DNA of 64,000 nucleotides from Prevotellaceae bacterium UBA4332 (GCA_002394365.1 DGTQ01000025.1:1-64000); one strand, 5' to 3'. Counted from the stretch's first letter, positions 50,319 through 59,737 are shown. Notes: generated by a model not told the origin, from the sequence alone. Numbers and translations: made by a program.

Positions 50319-51893
50319 TTACTTTATAATCTTCTTCACGCCATCAGCTGTCTTGACAATGTTGAGACCCTTCTGGGGAGCAGCTGTCTCCATGCCGTCG
50401 ATGCTGTAGTACTTAGCCTCGCCAGCCTGAGCTGCCTTCACCTCCTGAACAGCGGAAGGACTCATTTCCTGGAACATAGTTACTACGTCAGCGCCATCAG
50501 TTGAAACCAAAGCGACATACTGATCATTAAACTGTGCTGCATCCAATATGGTCATTGACTCTGAACCCTTTGCAGTACCATCGGAAGTCTTGAAGTGATA
50601 TACAGCAGCATTTGTACCTACATGTGTCTCCTCACCTGTAACCACCATGCCATTAGTGAAAGACTCGTCCTCTGCTTCATTTACCCATGAGTAATTAACT
50701 GAACTTGTCATAGGAGAGATTGAAGCTAAGAATGAAGCATGATTGTACTTGTTTTCTTCTCCAGCACTCTTAGAAGACTTTGAGTTGTCCAATGGGAACT
50801 GACCGGAGAACGTGCCACCAAGGATAATATTGGTACCAGACATCTCGCCAAAGAGATTGTACTGTGTATATTCCTTGTCCTGTGGCGCTGCATGATATAC
50901 AAGCGACATGTGCTCAATATCTGAAGTCATAGACATTACCAAAGCATGTTCATTCAGACCGCCGCCCTGCACATCGAATGAGAAATCTTTTGGAGTCTGC
51001 CCAGGGACTGTGAGCGTCTCTTTACCCCAGCCTATGAATGCAACACCTACCATGCCGTTCATGATAACGAAACTGAAAGCCTCAGGACCACACTGCAAAC
51101 CATCATCCAACATGTCTGCGTCTGTGGTAGCCATTACATTTGCCATGCTTGTGGGTTGCGTAAGGTCTGCTCTGCTTAACGAAAACACACCAGCTCCAGG
51201 AATATCACCAAAATAAGATGTTTCAAAAGTGTCAAAGTCTAACATCGTGACATATCTGCCTTCCCAACCAAGGCTCTCTACTGCACCATTGTAGGAACAA
51301 GACACATAAACTTTATTGTTATCAACAACAATCTTATTGGGATTTACACGTGCTTCACCATAATAGCCAGATTCTGGACCTGCAGGATTAACTTGTTGCG
51401 TAGCGAGGATTTTACCATCAGAATCAATCTTTACAACATAGCCAGAGAAACCTGTTATGACGGTCTCTTCCCACATCTCGTCATACTTCGTAGGATTGGA
51501 GATGATCTTAGAGTTGCCGTCAGTGCCGATGAACTCTGTAGCCTCACCTTTTACGGTACCAGCTACATAGAGGTTTCCATCAGTGTCAACAGTCATAGCT
51601 CTCACATCGTTCTTACCATTGAAACTGATAGCCCATATCTCATCACCAGATTTATCATACTTAACAACACAGGTAGAGGTCGTTGCAGCGTTTATCACTT
51701 TTTCTGCAAATGTAAAATCCTGATTGACAGCACTGCTGACATACACAGAACCATCACCTGCCACTGTTGTGTAAACACTACCAGCATCTGATGCAGAAGC
51801 TACAGGTGTAAACTTCTTAACCACCCAAGAATCCTCGGAAAAAACATTCATAGCGCATACTACCGCTACTAACGTAAGTAAAGTCTTTTTCAT
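50319..51893 (-). CDS. Secreted beta-propeller (SBBP-like) protein with sorting-type C-terminus
   Basis: A 524-residue protein with a signal peptide (1-18) and repeated blades of the kind GDGSVYVSSAV, DTDGNLYVAGTV and NNKVYVSCSY, like SBBP beta-propellers. The end EAKYYSIDGMETAAPQKGLNIVKTADGVKKIIK is a Prevotella-type C-terminal sorting or anchoring motif, so it is probably exposed at the surface. No catalytic motif is seen. It follows susD by 65 bp and precedes the C10 peptidase by 29 bp, suggesting one operon. A substrate- or peptide-binding role is an inference. Confidence 0.75.
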   Translation of the reverse strand: MKKTLLTLVAVVCAMNVFSEDSWVVKKFTPVASASDAGSVYTTVAGDGSVYVSSAVNQDFTFAEKVINAATTSTCVVKYDKSGDEIWAISFNGKNDVRAMTVDTDGNLYVAGTVKGEATEFIGTDGNSKIISNPTKYDEMWEETVITGFSGYVVKIDSDGKILATQQVNPAGPESGYYGEARVNPNKIVVDNNKVYVSCSYNGAVESLGWEGRYVTMLDFDTFETSYFGDIPGAGVFSLSRADLTQPTSMANVMATTDADMLDDGLQCGPEAFSFVIMNGMVGVAFIGWGKETLTVPGQTPKDFSFDVQGGGLNEHALVMSMTSDIEHMSLVYHAAPQDKEYTQYNLFGEMSGTNIILGGTFSGQFPLDNSKSSKSAGEENKYNHASFLASISPMTSSVNYSWVNEAEDESFTNGMVVTGEETHVGTNAAVYHFKTSDGTAKGSESMTILDAAQFNDQYVALVSTDGADVVTMFQEMSPSAVQEVKAAQAGEAKYYSIDGMETAAPQKGLNIVKTADGVKKIIK

Positions 51894-51958
51894 AATGTTG
51901 AGTTTTTTTGTTAATAAATAGGATAATTATATATGTTTTTTTTTCTCTCTATGATCTG

Positions 51959-53332
51959 TTATTCATCCCATATCACTATCTCTGGGTTAGCCTCCACAGC
52001 CTCCGGTGGAAATTTCATGGTGTATTTCTCTGGAGTGAGCGTATATGTTACTCCCGAATATGTACGAGTGAGTTGTGGCTGCGTAGTGCGACGCAGGTCG
52101 TACCAACGGTGTCCCTCGAAGGCGAGTTCACGAAAACGCTCGTCGTATATCTCCTGCAGGAGCTCAGACTGCGTCATAGGCGTCATGAGTTCTTGGGCTG
52201 TGGTGAGGGCTGTACTGTTAAGACGCTTATTGAGCAGGGGCAGCAGTTGTGCAATAGCTTCTGCTGTCTTACCCTGGTTGGCGAGCGCCTCTGCTGCTGT
52301 GAGATAAGCCTCTGCAGAACGGAAGGAACTATAGCCACCCGACTTTAGGAGCGCGGGTATGCTGGAGCTTATGTCGTAATATTTTTTCTTGCGCTGGTCG
52401 CCTGTGCGATACTTGCTGATAAGGTCGGCTCCTACCTGATTGACAACGGTTGACATATTGGTGCTGAAATGTTCGAGCGCCACGATGTTCTCTACAGACT
52501 CTGCATCGTTAGGCAGTTTTGCCGTAGTGCTGTTGAGGTCTTCCAAGTCGCCAAAGCTGTTGATTACCACCTGTGCTGCTTCGTACGCCTTTTGCCACTC
52601 TCCCATGTAGAGATATGTACGCGCGCGGAGGGCAGAAACCGAAGCTACGTTGAAACGATAATTGTAGCCCTTCTCCCATTTCTCCTGCTTCATATACTTA
52701 GCCGCCTCATCAAGGTCGCTTATAACCTGCTGATACACAGCTTCTACACTGCTGCTGCGAGGCATGGCGTTTACGTCTGCAGCCAGCATGATGGGCACAC
52801 CACGTGTAGTAGAAGGGGTGCAGTGGGTATATGGCTGGGCAAAGAGGTTTACGAGCAGGAAGTGACAATAGGCACGCATCATGTATGCCTCGCCTATCAG
52901 CTGGCTGATAGCATCGGAAGAGCCGTTCTTTATCTCGCCTCTGTGCTCAAGGATGTAGTTGGCAATGTATATGTTATGGTAATACGTGCGCCAGGAGAAG
53001 TAGGTGGTGGTAGGTGAAGGGTCTTCATCCTTCCACAACCACAGGTCGAGGTAGGCATCACGGTCCTCATAGCTGGTTCTTGAGTTTATCCTTACCTCGT
53101 CAGTCCTTATGGTGGTCATGTAGCGGTCTGACGTGAAGTTGTTATACTCATAGCCCAAGAGAGCTCTGTATTCATCAAACGTAGAGGGGATTACCTTACC
53201 CGTTGGCGTTATATCGAGGAAATCATCGCAGGAAGTGAACGTTAACGCCAATATAATGAAGAATGAAGAATGAAGTTCCGAGCTTGCTCGCCTGAGCACC
53301 AACTGGAGCGCATGAATGAAGAATCTTTTCAT
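51959..53332 (-). CDS. SusD/RagB-family outer membrane lipoprotein
   Basis: The 457-residue substrate-binding lid of a SusCD importer, with TPR-like helices and late SusD features (YLTAAEALANQGKTAEAIAQLLPLLNKR; RFRELAFEGHRWYDLRR). The lipobox FTSC (Cys near 35) is present, but the signal region is odd: between MKRFFI and SSFFIILALTF lies a hydrophilic stretch (HALQLVLRRASSELH) encoded by a dispersed repeat, giving a long n-region and a short hydrophobic core. A start at an internal codon is not available, so export efficiency may be altered. It lies downstream of susC. Confidence 0.92.
   Translation of the reverse strand: MKRFFIHALQLVLRRASSELHSSFFIILALTFTSCDDFLDITPTGKVIPSTFDEYRALLGYEYNNFTSDRYMTTIRTDEVRINSRTSYEDRDAYLDLWLWKDEDPSPTTTYFSWRTYYHNIYIANYILEHRGEIKNGSSDAISQLIGEAYMMRAYCHFLLVNLFAQPYTHCTPSTTRGVPIMLAADVNAMPRSSSVEAVYQQVISDLDEAAKYMKQEKWEKGYNYRFNVASVSALRARTYLYMGEWQKAYEAAQVVINSFGDLEDLNSTTAKLPNDAESVENIVALEHFSTNMSTVVNQVGADLISKYRTGDQRKKKYYDISSSIPALLKSGGYSSFRSAEAYLTAAEALANQGKTAEAIAQLLPLLNKRLNSTALTTAQELMTPMTQSELLQEIYDERFRELAFEGHRWYDLRRTTQPQLTRTYSGVTYTLTPEKYTMKFPPEAVEANPEIVIWDE
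53277..53312 (-). repeat. Nested-palindrome repeat in the susD signal sequence
   Basis: A shortened copy (plus strand GAGCTTGCTCGCCTGAGCACCA, then ACTGGAGCGC) bordered on both sides by AATGAAGAAT repeats. The flanking 9-bp repeat also occurs at 59738-59766. Confidence 0.7.
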
Positions 53333-53375
53333 TATACTTTATACCTTATACTTTATACCTTATATACTTTATACT
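53333..53375. repeat. Short tandem repeat between susC and susD
   Basis: Four or five copies of an ATACTTTATACCTT-like unit fill the 47-bp gap between the two genes. Such repeats are prone to slippage and could tune the ratio of SusC to SusD. Confidence 0.7.
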
Positions 53376-53379
53376 TTAA

Positions 53380-56300
53380 TCAAAAGTTTACGTTCAAACC
53401 GAAGATGATGCTCTTAGGTATAGGCTGAGCGTAGGGGTTGCCCATCGTCTCTGGGTCAAGATAGTTGTCGTAGTTGCTGGCAAACACCATGAGATTTCTG
53501 CCCTCGAGAGAGAGCGATGCCGAACTGATGCCAAACTGCTTCAGCCACTCGCTTGGCAAACGATAGGCAAGACGCAGGCTCTGCAAGCGCCAGTAGTTGC
53601 AGGACTTTATCCATGTGTCGAGCATGTTGTAGGTATTGCCTATGCCGTCGCTTAGGCGTGCATACTCAGCGGCTGTCTCGCTGGTGCGCACGAGGAGTGG
53701 CATAAACGTGCTGCTCGTATTGGCAGGAGTCCAACGGCTGAGGATGTCGTGGTTGGTGTTCAGACCACGGTCAAAATATACTGGGTTGTAAGATGGCTGC
53801 ACCCTGACCTTCATACCGAGATTGAAGATGAAGTTGATGCCAAGACTCCAGTTCTTATATTCAAAGTGGTTCTGCAAACCGCCAGAGCACTTAGGGTCTT
53901 CGCTACCCATATAGGTGTAGAGGTCTCTCTGCTCTGCTGCTGTAAGCTGGCTTGCGCCTGCATTGTTGAGCTTGAAAAACTCTTTCATCGTCTTCACCTT
54001 TCCATCCTTTGCTACAAAGAGTGGGTAACCATTCTCGTCAAGGCCTGCTGTCTTGTAGGCAAAGAGCGCACTTACAGGATAGCCTGCCCTGCCTGGGTAG
54101 GTAGCGTTCTCGGCTACAGACTCGTTGATGACCTCATTGGTGTTGAAGCCCAGGTTGAGGGTAGTGGTCCAGTTGAAGTTCTTGTTTACTATATTGCGAG
54201 TGTGGAGGGAAATCTCCCAACCCTTGTTCTTCATAGAAGCCCAGTTGACGGTGGTATATTGGAAACCAGTCTCGAGAGGCAGGGTACGTGAACTGATAAG
54301 GTCGGTACTCTTACGATAGTAGTAATCTACCGTGAGGCGAATTCTGTTCTTGAGCACGGCAAGGTCCAGACCTATGTTGACGTTCTTTGTCTTCTCCCAT
54401 TTCAGGTCGGGATTTGGTGCTGTCTGTGCCTCGATGATGGTCTCTATATTGCCAGGCAAGATGCTGGTCTTGTCGAACTTACCTATGAGGTATGGCGATG
54501 TATTCTTGTCTATATTACCCTGAATACCGTATGAAGCACGCAGGGAGAGTTCGTTAATCCACTCTACGTCACGCAACCACTTCTCTTCCTTCATGCGCCA
54601 CAAGCCACTGAAGGAGTAGAGAGGCAGGTATCGATATTTCTTTGCTACGCCAAAGACGTCGCTACCATCCCAACGCACGCTGGAGCCAAAGGTGTAACGA
54701 TGAAGCAGAGTGTAAGACCCTGTAGCAAACCACGAAACGTAGGCATTCTCCGTGTGTGTCTCCTCATGGAGTGGGTATTTCCTAGCAATGCTCTCTGTAG
54801 GGAAGAGTACAGGCTGAGAGGTCAGTGTGCGAGAGTCATAGCCGTAAGCCGTTGAGGTAACGGACTTTGTCTCGGCATGACGCAACTCAAAGCCTCCCAT
54901 GAGTTCTACGTCATGTATCTCCTTGAAGTGCTGGTTCCATTCGAGCATGGTCTTCCATGTCCACTGGTCAGAGTGTGAGTTGGTCTTCTTTATCTTACCT
55001 CCCTGAGGCAGTATTATCTTTTTCTCACCATCGACGGTATATTCTGCGTATGCGCGCTCCTTACGCATGGCATAGCTATTCTGACCTGTATAGCGTTCGA
55101 GGCTGTAGTTATCGTATTGATAGCCAAACTGTGTATTGAGTTTCAAGCTCTTGAGCAGTCGCAACTCTGCGTCGAACTTGGCAAAAACAGAACGGTCTTT
55201 ACGCTCCTTATAGGTATTGGAGCGCTCCTCAAAGATATTGAAATCAGGCACCTCGTTCTCCCTGCCCTGCACGTTGGTGTCATAGATATAGCCACCATAC
55301 TCGTCATAAGGTTGGAAGTAGGGGTTCACCATACGAGAGTAGTAAACAGGGTTGGTGAAGCCACCAGCATCTGTCATGTAGCTTTCCTGCTTACGCTGGT
55401 TAGCAAAGACTGAGGCACCTATCTTGAGTATCTTGTTCACCTTGAAGTCTGCCTTGAGGGTAAGGTTATAGCGGTTGTTCTGCACACCCACTGTGTTACC
55501 CTTCTCGTTGTAATAGCCGAGGGAGCCATAGTAATGAGCTCTCTCCGAACCACCACTCACGCTGGCATTGTACTCTTGGTTGAAAACGGTACGGAAGAGT
55601 ATGTCGTTCCAGTCCACGTTGGTAGAACGCAACTTGTTTATCTGTTGCTGAGCCGTTTCCGACAGTGCATCCCAGCCTCCCGTCTTATAAGCCTGTGTCT
55701 CACCGAGGGTGTTCAATATCTGTGCTACTCCGCCCTTTGTGTTTCTGTAGTTGTAGTCCGTCTGCAGCAGGTCCAGTTCCAGTCCCACCTTCTCCTGCGA
55801 ATTGAGTAGATTCAAGCGGTCTATGCTGCGCTTTGGGCTAACGGTCAGCTTGGTTGAGAAACTTATGATAGGTCTGCCTTCCTTACCTTTCTTGGTAGTG
55901 ATAACGATGACACCATTAGCTGCTCTCGCACCATATATAGCTGTAGCAGCAGCATCCTTCAAGACGGTTATGTTGTCTATGTCCGCAGGGTTAAGTCCTG
56001 CTATACTCGTCTGGTAAATATCGTCAATATCGTTGAGGTTCTCCACGGTAGGAATATCGTTGCCCTCAAGTGGCATACCATCGAGCACCCACAATGGTTC
56101 CTGCACACCATTGATAGAAGCTGTACCACGAATACGTATCTTGGCAGGCGAACCAGGAGCGCCAGAGGTAGAAACTGACGACACACCAGCAATCTGACCA
56201 GCCAATGCCTCGTCGATATTCTTTATGGCACCGAGATTCTCGTCAGAAATCTTTATCTCCGACACGGCTGCTGTAAGTTTTCTGCGGTCTATATTCTGAT

Positions 56301-56643
56301 AACCAGTCACCACGACTTCTCCGATGCTCTGTCCTGAGGCAGTGAGCTTCACGTTGTAACTATCCACACCTGCCTTGAGAATAATCACCTTAGAATCATA
56401 GCCCACGTAGCTGACCTTCAGGCTCTTAGCATCCTCTGGCACTGAGATAGAAAACCTGCCGTTTACGTCTGTTACGGTGCCCACCTGCACTTTCTTGTCT
56501 CCTATGCCCACAGTGGCACCTATCAGAGGTTCGTTTTCCATCTCACCATCCATCACCACACCAGTTATGGTGCGCACGTTTTGCGACACAGCACTTATTA
56601 TGCTCATCGCAAACATAAATGTTATTGTAAATAATTTCTTCAT
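53380..56643 (-). CDS. SusC/RagA-family TonB-linked outer membrane transporter
   Basis: A 1087-residue TonB-dependent importer. A signal peptide (1-20) is followed by a carboxypeptidase-like regulatory domain (TGVVMDGEMENEPLIGATVGI, about 28-105), a TonB-dependent plug (GEVVVTGYQNIDRRKLTAAVSEI and the VLKDAAATAIYGARAANGVIVITTKKGK signature near 230-255) and a 22-strand barrel ending in INFGLNVNF-like aromatic sequence. It pairs with the SusD gene 47 bp downstream. Its start overlaps the stop of the metalloprotease gene (ATGA), so the importer and protease are coupled. The substrate may be a peptide or a protein-linked glycan. Confidence 0.95.
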   Translation of the reverse strand: MKKLFTITFMFAMSIISAVSQNVRTITGVVMDGEMENEPLIGATVGIGDKKVQVGTVTDVNGRFSISVPEDAKSLKVSYVGYDSKVIILKAGVDSYNVKLTASGQSIGEVVVTGYQNIDRRKLTAAVSEIKISDENLGAIKNIDEALAGQIAGVSSVSTSGAPGSPAKIRIRGTASINGVQEPLWVLDGMPLEGNDIPTVENLNDIDDIYQTSIAGLNPADIDNITVLKDAAATAIYGARAANGVIVITTKKGKEGRPIISFSTKLTVSPKRSIDRLNLLNSQEKVGLELDLLQTDYNYRNTKGGVAQILNTLGETQAYKTGGWDALSETAQQQINKLRSTNVDWNDILFRTVFNQEYNASVSGGSERAHYYGSLGYYNEKGNTVGVQNNRYNLTLKADFKVNKILKIGASVFANQRKQESYMTDAGGFTNPVYYSRMVNPYFQPYDEYGGYIYDTNVQGRENEVPDFNIFEERSNTYKERKDRSVFAKFDAELRLLKSLKLNTQFGYQYDNYSLERYTGQNSYAMRKERAYAEYTVDGEKKIILPQGGKIKKTNSHSDQWTWKTMLEWNQHFKEIHDVELMGGFELRHAETKSVTSTAYGYDSRTLTSQPVLFPTESIARKYPLHEETHTENAYVSWFATGSYTLLHRYTFGSSVRWDGSDVFGVAKKYRYLPLYSFSGLWRMKEEKWLRDVEWINELSLRASYGIQGNIDKNTSPYLIGKFDKTSILPGNIETIIEAQTAPNPDLKWEKTKNVNIGLDLAVLKNRIRLTVDYYYRKSTDLISSRTLPLETGFQYTTVNWASMKNKGWEISLHTRNIVNKNFNWTTTLNLGFNTNEVINESVAENATYPGRAGYPVSALFAYKTAGLDENGYPLFVAKDGKVKTMKEFFKLNNAGASQLTAAEQRDLYTYMGSEDPKCSGGLQNHFEYKNWSLGINFIFNLGMKVRVQPSYNPVYFDRGLNTNHDILSRWTPANTSSTFMPLLVRTSETAAEYARLSDGIGNTYNMLDTWIKSCNYWRLQSLRLAYRLPSEWLKQFGISSASLSLEGRNLMVFASNYDNYLDPETMGNPYAQPIPKSIIFGLNVNF

Positions 56644-59288
56644 TTATTCAGTCCTAACGCTGTTTGTATTCTCATTATCACGTCTTCGTAGTGCATTTGC
56701 GTGCTCAGGTCTCCCGTTGCGCGTTTAGCCTTCAGGAGTTTCAGTATGCGTATGAGTTCGCCACGCTTTACGCTTATGGCATCGCTCACCCTGTTTATCT
56801 GGGATGACGACATATCTATCGACCTGTATCCACTGCTCTTTACAAATAGTTTTTCATTGTCTATCTTCTTGCTTTCTTCGCTTAGCTCGGGCGCAAACGG
56901 AACTTGCTCTGACAAGCCAACAAGCTGGAGCGGCAAGCGTAATTTCTCGTCCAATATCTTGCATGAAAGTTTCACTCCCTCCTGCTCGGCAGCTGCTGTT
57001 ATGAGGGCGTCCACAAAACTCTTCTGCACATTGCGCTCCATTACGTCGAGCGACGCTCCTGCATTGGTCTTGCTAAAGATATTCTGATGCAACATCTGCA
57101 TCATCTCTACTGCTGTGAATGCCTTCTTGCCGTTTACCCACTCGTTCTCGTACATGCGCACCAGACGATCGTTGGTCATCATGTCCCACAAAATAAAGTT
57201 CTGTGTGTTTTTCAGCACTAATACAGGCTCTTGCTCCATAACCCCCTTCGGAGTGTTACGTGGCAGGAATATCTGCGAAGAGTATTTGTTGCCGAAGAGC
57301 CATTTAGGGAATGTCAGCACCTCGTCTATCATAAACTGTACAGCCTCTTTCTGTCTCTCTTTCTCCACAAACTCAAATGCCGTCTTTATCTCGTAAGGTG
57401 CACTGCCCTCAAGCATAGGACGTTCCATATACATGCCGCCTATGTTTGCCAGCACATGATAGAGATACAACTTCCATTGCCCCAAGACGTATGAGTACAG
57501 CTCTGCAGCATCGTCGTAGCTCTGCTCCTTGTCTGCCGTGCGTGTCCAGTCTATTATGTGCGGCATTATGCGTTTTAGGTTTGCAATGCCGAGCTTAGCC
57601 GACTTCACAGGGTTGTCACCCAAGTCTTCGCTCATGGCTCTTGGGTCTATGGCTGAGCGCTGTGGCTGCTGCTCGCTGTAGCGATACTCCTTACCCTTAT
57701 ATTTAGACAGCAACTCTGCCAAAGCCTTTTTCTCGTCTGTTCCCTTGGGATACCAGCGATAACCCCACTCTATGGCCATCAGGTCGTAAGGTCCGATGGC
57801 TGGTGACAACTGCTTCACACCGTCACCAGGCTGAGCCACATAATTGAAGCGTGCATAGTCCATTATGCTTGCCGACGTGCCACCTACATTCTTTATGAAA
57901 GATTCCGAGCGCAAGGAGTCCGTAGGATATGCAGCCGATGCTATCATGTTATGACGTAAGCCCAAGGAGTGACCCGTCTCGTGGCAAGCCACAAATCTCA
58001 CGGCATCGCCTATCATATTCTGTGGCAAATGGTGGAAGGAACGTGCTCTTGGGTCGGTAGGAGCCGTCTGCACTATCAACCACTCACGCACCAACGCCAA
58101 CACATTGTGCCACCACACTATGTCTGCCTCAAATATCTCTCCCGTACGAGGGTCCACCGTCGAGGGTCCCATAGCGTTCTGTTTCTCTGATGCAGCGTAT
58201 GTCAGAACCGAATATCTCAGGTCGTCGCCATCTATGTCTATCGAATCGTCTGGCACTATGGCACGCACCACGTTCTTAAAGCCAGCTATTTCGAATGCCC
58301 TGTTCCAGTCCGTTATACCTTTTATAATATAAGGGCGCAGATATTCTGGGGTAGCCTTGTCTATATAGAACACTATAGGCTTCTTTGGCTCTACCAGCTC
58401 ACCCCGCATATAGGCTGCTGTGTCACTCGGTTCGAGTCGCCAGCGTGTTACGTAGCCAGTCCTCTTAGCCCTTTGCTGATAGTCATCGTAGTACAATGCG
58501 GGGGTGGTGAAATATCCCACTCTCCAATCCTGCTCCCTGCTCGTCATCTGTTCCTCGGGCAGGAGACTTATTGACGTGCTCACTTCCACCGTTATGTTTA
58601 CCTTCGACTGTCCCTCGTGTACCACTGTAGTCAGCTCCGACCTTGCCACAACGCTCTGCTCATAAGCCTTTACGTTCAATATGCGCGACATCTCAGTGTC
58701 AGGGTTCGTACCCACGTTGATAGCGTTGAATACATCATTGAGGATATTTTTCCTGCCGTTAAAGAGCTCTGTTGCATTGAAAAGCACAGTCGTAGAGTCT
58801 GGTGCCACTGCTCTCACCTTCAGTGAAGCAATTACAGGGTCTATGTAGTTGTCAGCCACCGAGCGTGATATATTCGAGTACTTAGGCACCTCTGGCGCAA
58901 CCCTTTTCTCTCTTATCAACACTCTGTCGCGCTCCTTCAGCCATTCGAAGGCTATCATCATGCTCTCGTAGTTGACACCTTTGTTGGCACTTGCCTCGTT
59001 CAGCTCTTCCGGCACTCGCTGCAGTCGATTGTGCACAAGGAAAGCTTTACCCATCAACTTTACAGGTATTTCCAGATACACAGAGTCGCCCTTCTGCACT
59101 ACATTCATTACTCCCTCCATCTTCACAGAGTCGCGACCTGTCAGCACCTTGTACTGCGTCTCCGACTTCGGCTCAGTTTTCTTGTTTGCCGTAACTGTGA
59201 GTGGAAGGAACACAAACATCAGAGCAGCTATAACTGCAAAATATTTTCCGGTATTATATATAGCGTTTTTCTTAACATGCCTAATCAT
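56640..59288 (-). CDS. Zinc-dependent metalloprotease (DUF5117/DUF4953 type)
   Basis: An 882-residue exported protease. A signal peptide (hydrophobic region about 20-38) is followed by a DUF5118/DUF5117-like part and a metzincin-like catalytic domain with HETGHSLGLRHNM (HExxHxxGxxH, about 430-442). The start MIRHVKKNAIY at 59288 is preferred to the first ATG at 59303, which lies at or above the -7 box. A repeat copy (56903-56943, minus) encodes LRLPLQLVGLSEQVP near residue 785. It is the first gene of the operon with SusC and SusD, which suggests protein breakdown feeding the importer. Confidence 0.9.
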   Translation of the reverse strand: MIRHVKKNAIYNTGKYFAVIAALMFVFLPLTVTANKKTEPKSETQYKVLTGRDSVKMEGVMNVVQKGDSVYLEIPVKLMGKAFLVHNRLQRVPEELNEASANKGVNYESMMIAFEWLKERDRVLIREKRVAPEVPKYSNISRSVADNYIDPVIASLKVRAVAPDSTTVLFNATELFNGRKNILNDVFNAINVGTNPDTEMSRILNVKAYEQSVVARSELTTVVHEGQSKVNITVEVSTSISLLPEEQMTSREQDWRVGYFTTPALYYDDYQQRAKRTGYVTRWRLEPSDTAAYMRGELVEPKKPIVFYIDKATPEYLRPYIIKGITDWNRAFEIAGFKNVVRAIVPDDSIDIDGDDLRYSVLTYAASEKQNAMGPSTVDPRTGEIFEADIVWWHNVLALVREWLIVQTAPTDPRARSFHHLPQNMIGDAVRFVACHETGHSLGLRHNMIASAAYPTDSLRSESFIKNVGGTSASIMDYARFNYVAQPGDGVKQLSPAIGPYDLMAIEWGYRWYPKGTDEKKALAELLSKYKGKEYRYSEQQPQRSAIDPRAMSEDLGDNPVKSAKLGIANLKRIMPHIIDWTRTADKEQSYDDAAELYSYVLGQWKLYLYHVLANIGGMYMERPMLEGSAPYEIKTAFEFVEKERQKEAVQFMIDEVLTFPKWLFGNKYSSQIFLPRNTPKGVMEQEPVLVLKNTQNFILWDMMTNDRLVRMYENEWVNGKKAFTAVEMMQMLHQNIFSKTNAGASLDVMERNVQKSFVDALITAAAEQEGVKLSCKILDEKLRLPLQLVGLSEQVPFAPELSEESKKIDNEKLFVKSSGYRSIDMSSSQINRVSDAISVKRGELIRILKLLKAKRATGDLSTQMHYEDVIMRIQTALGLNK
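56903..56943 (-). repeat. Nested-palindrome repeat inside the metalloprotease gene
   Basis: Plus-strand CTTGCTCTGACAAGCC, then AACAAGCTGGAGCGGCAAGCGTA: the family core in the opposite orientation to the gene, still without a stop codon in the coding frame. Confidence 0.85.
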
Positions 59289-59292
59289 GTTG

Positions 59293-59323
59293 CAAAGATA
59301 CAAAAAAACTTAGGTTTTGCAAA
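59293..59323 (-). promoter_or_regulatory. Promoter of the metalloprotease-susCD operon (leaderless)
   Basis: Minus-strand TTTG at 59323-59320, 19-bp spacer, TATCTTTG at 59300-59293, then CAAC and ATG at 59288. Only 4 nt separate the -7 box from the start codon. Confidence 0.7.
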
Positions 59324-59411
59324 ATATTCTTACAAAAATATCACTTTTTCCAGAAAACTGCGAACTGCGAACTACTAACTATGAACTAAAATTAGTATCT
59401 TTGTACCCAAC

Positions 59412-59449
59412 AAAAAAACAAGAGTATGCTCACGCACTCTCTTGTCGTC
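59412..59449 (-). terminator. Terminator of tRNA-Ser
   Basis: On the minus strand the stem CAAGAGAGTGCG / CATACTCTTG is followed by seven T residues. It lies about 40 nt beyond the tRNA 3' end. Confidence 0.75.
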
Positions 59450-59488
59450 ATTATGAAACAAATTAAATAAAACCTTTTACTTATGTTG

Positions 59489-59575
59489 CGGAAGGTGGGG
59501 GATTCGAACCCCCGGTACGGTAACCCGTACGTCAGTTTAGCAAACTGGTGGTTTCAGCCACTCACCCAACCTTCC
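59489..59575 (-). tRNA. tRNA-Ser (anticodon GCU)
   Basis: An 87-nt class II tRNA on the minus strand. Acceptor arms GGAAGGT and ACCTTCC pair, discriminator G is at 59489, the anticodon GCU is at 59541-59539 within CAGTTTGCTAAACTG, a long variable arm (GTACGGGTTACCGTAC) follows, and the T arm is GGGGGTTCGAATCCCCC. CCA is not encoded (the sequence after the discriminator is CAACA). It decodes AGC and AGU. Confidence 0.97.
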
Positions 59576-59730
59576 AAACGCTCGTTAGGCGTAACCAAAA
59601 TTCTTGCTTTAGCAAGCGTAGCGCACTCGCGCATCCTATTTTTGCCTCTCTGCCTGCTGTAAGGTGTCACAAGCGTAGCTTTGCGTCCGATTACAGGCAA
59701 GCCTTTCTGAAAGGCGAGTGCAAAGGTAGT
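59576..59730 (-). other. tRNA-Ser leader with two repeat copies and promoter
   Basis: A minus-strand -7 element TACCTTTG lies at 59728-59721, so the tRNA precursor should have a leader of about 140 nt. The leader holds two copies of the nested-palindrome family (59603-59636 and 59668-59694). No gene is present. Confidence 0.5.
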
Positions 59731-59737
59731 AATTTTA

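Noticed and set aside
59394..59450. Plus-strand TATCTTTG followed by a hairpin, as a tiny RNA gene
   Set aside because: The hairpin is better explained as the minus-strand terminator of tRNA-Ser, since its T tract lies on that side; no -33 box precedes the plus-strand element.
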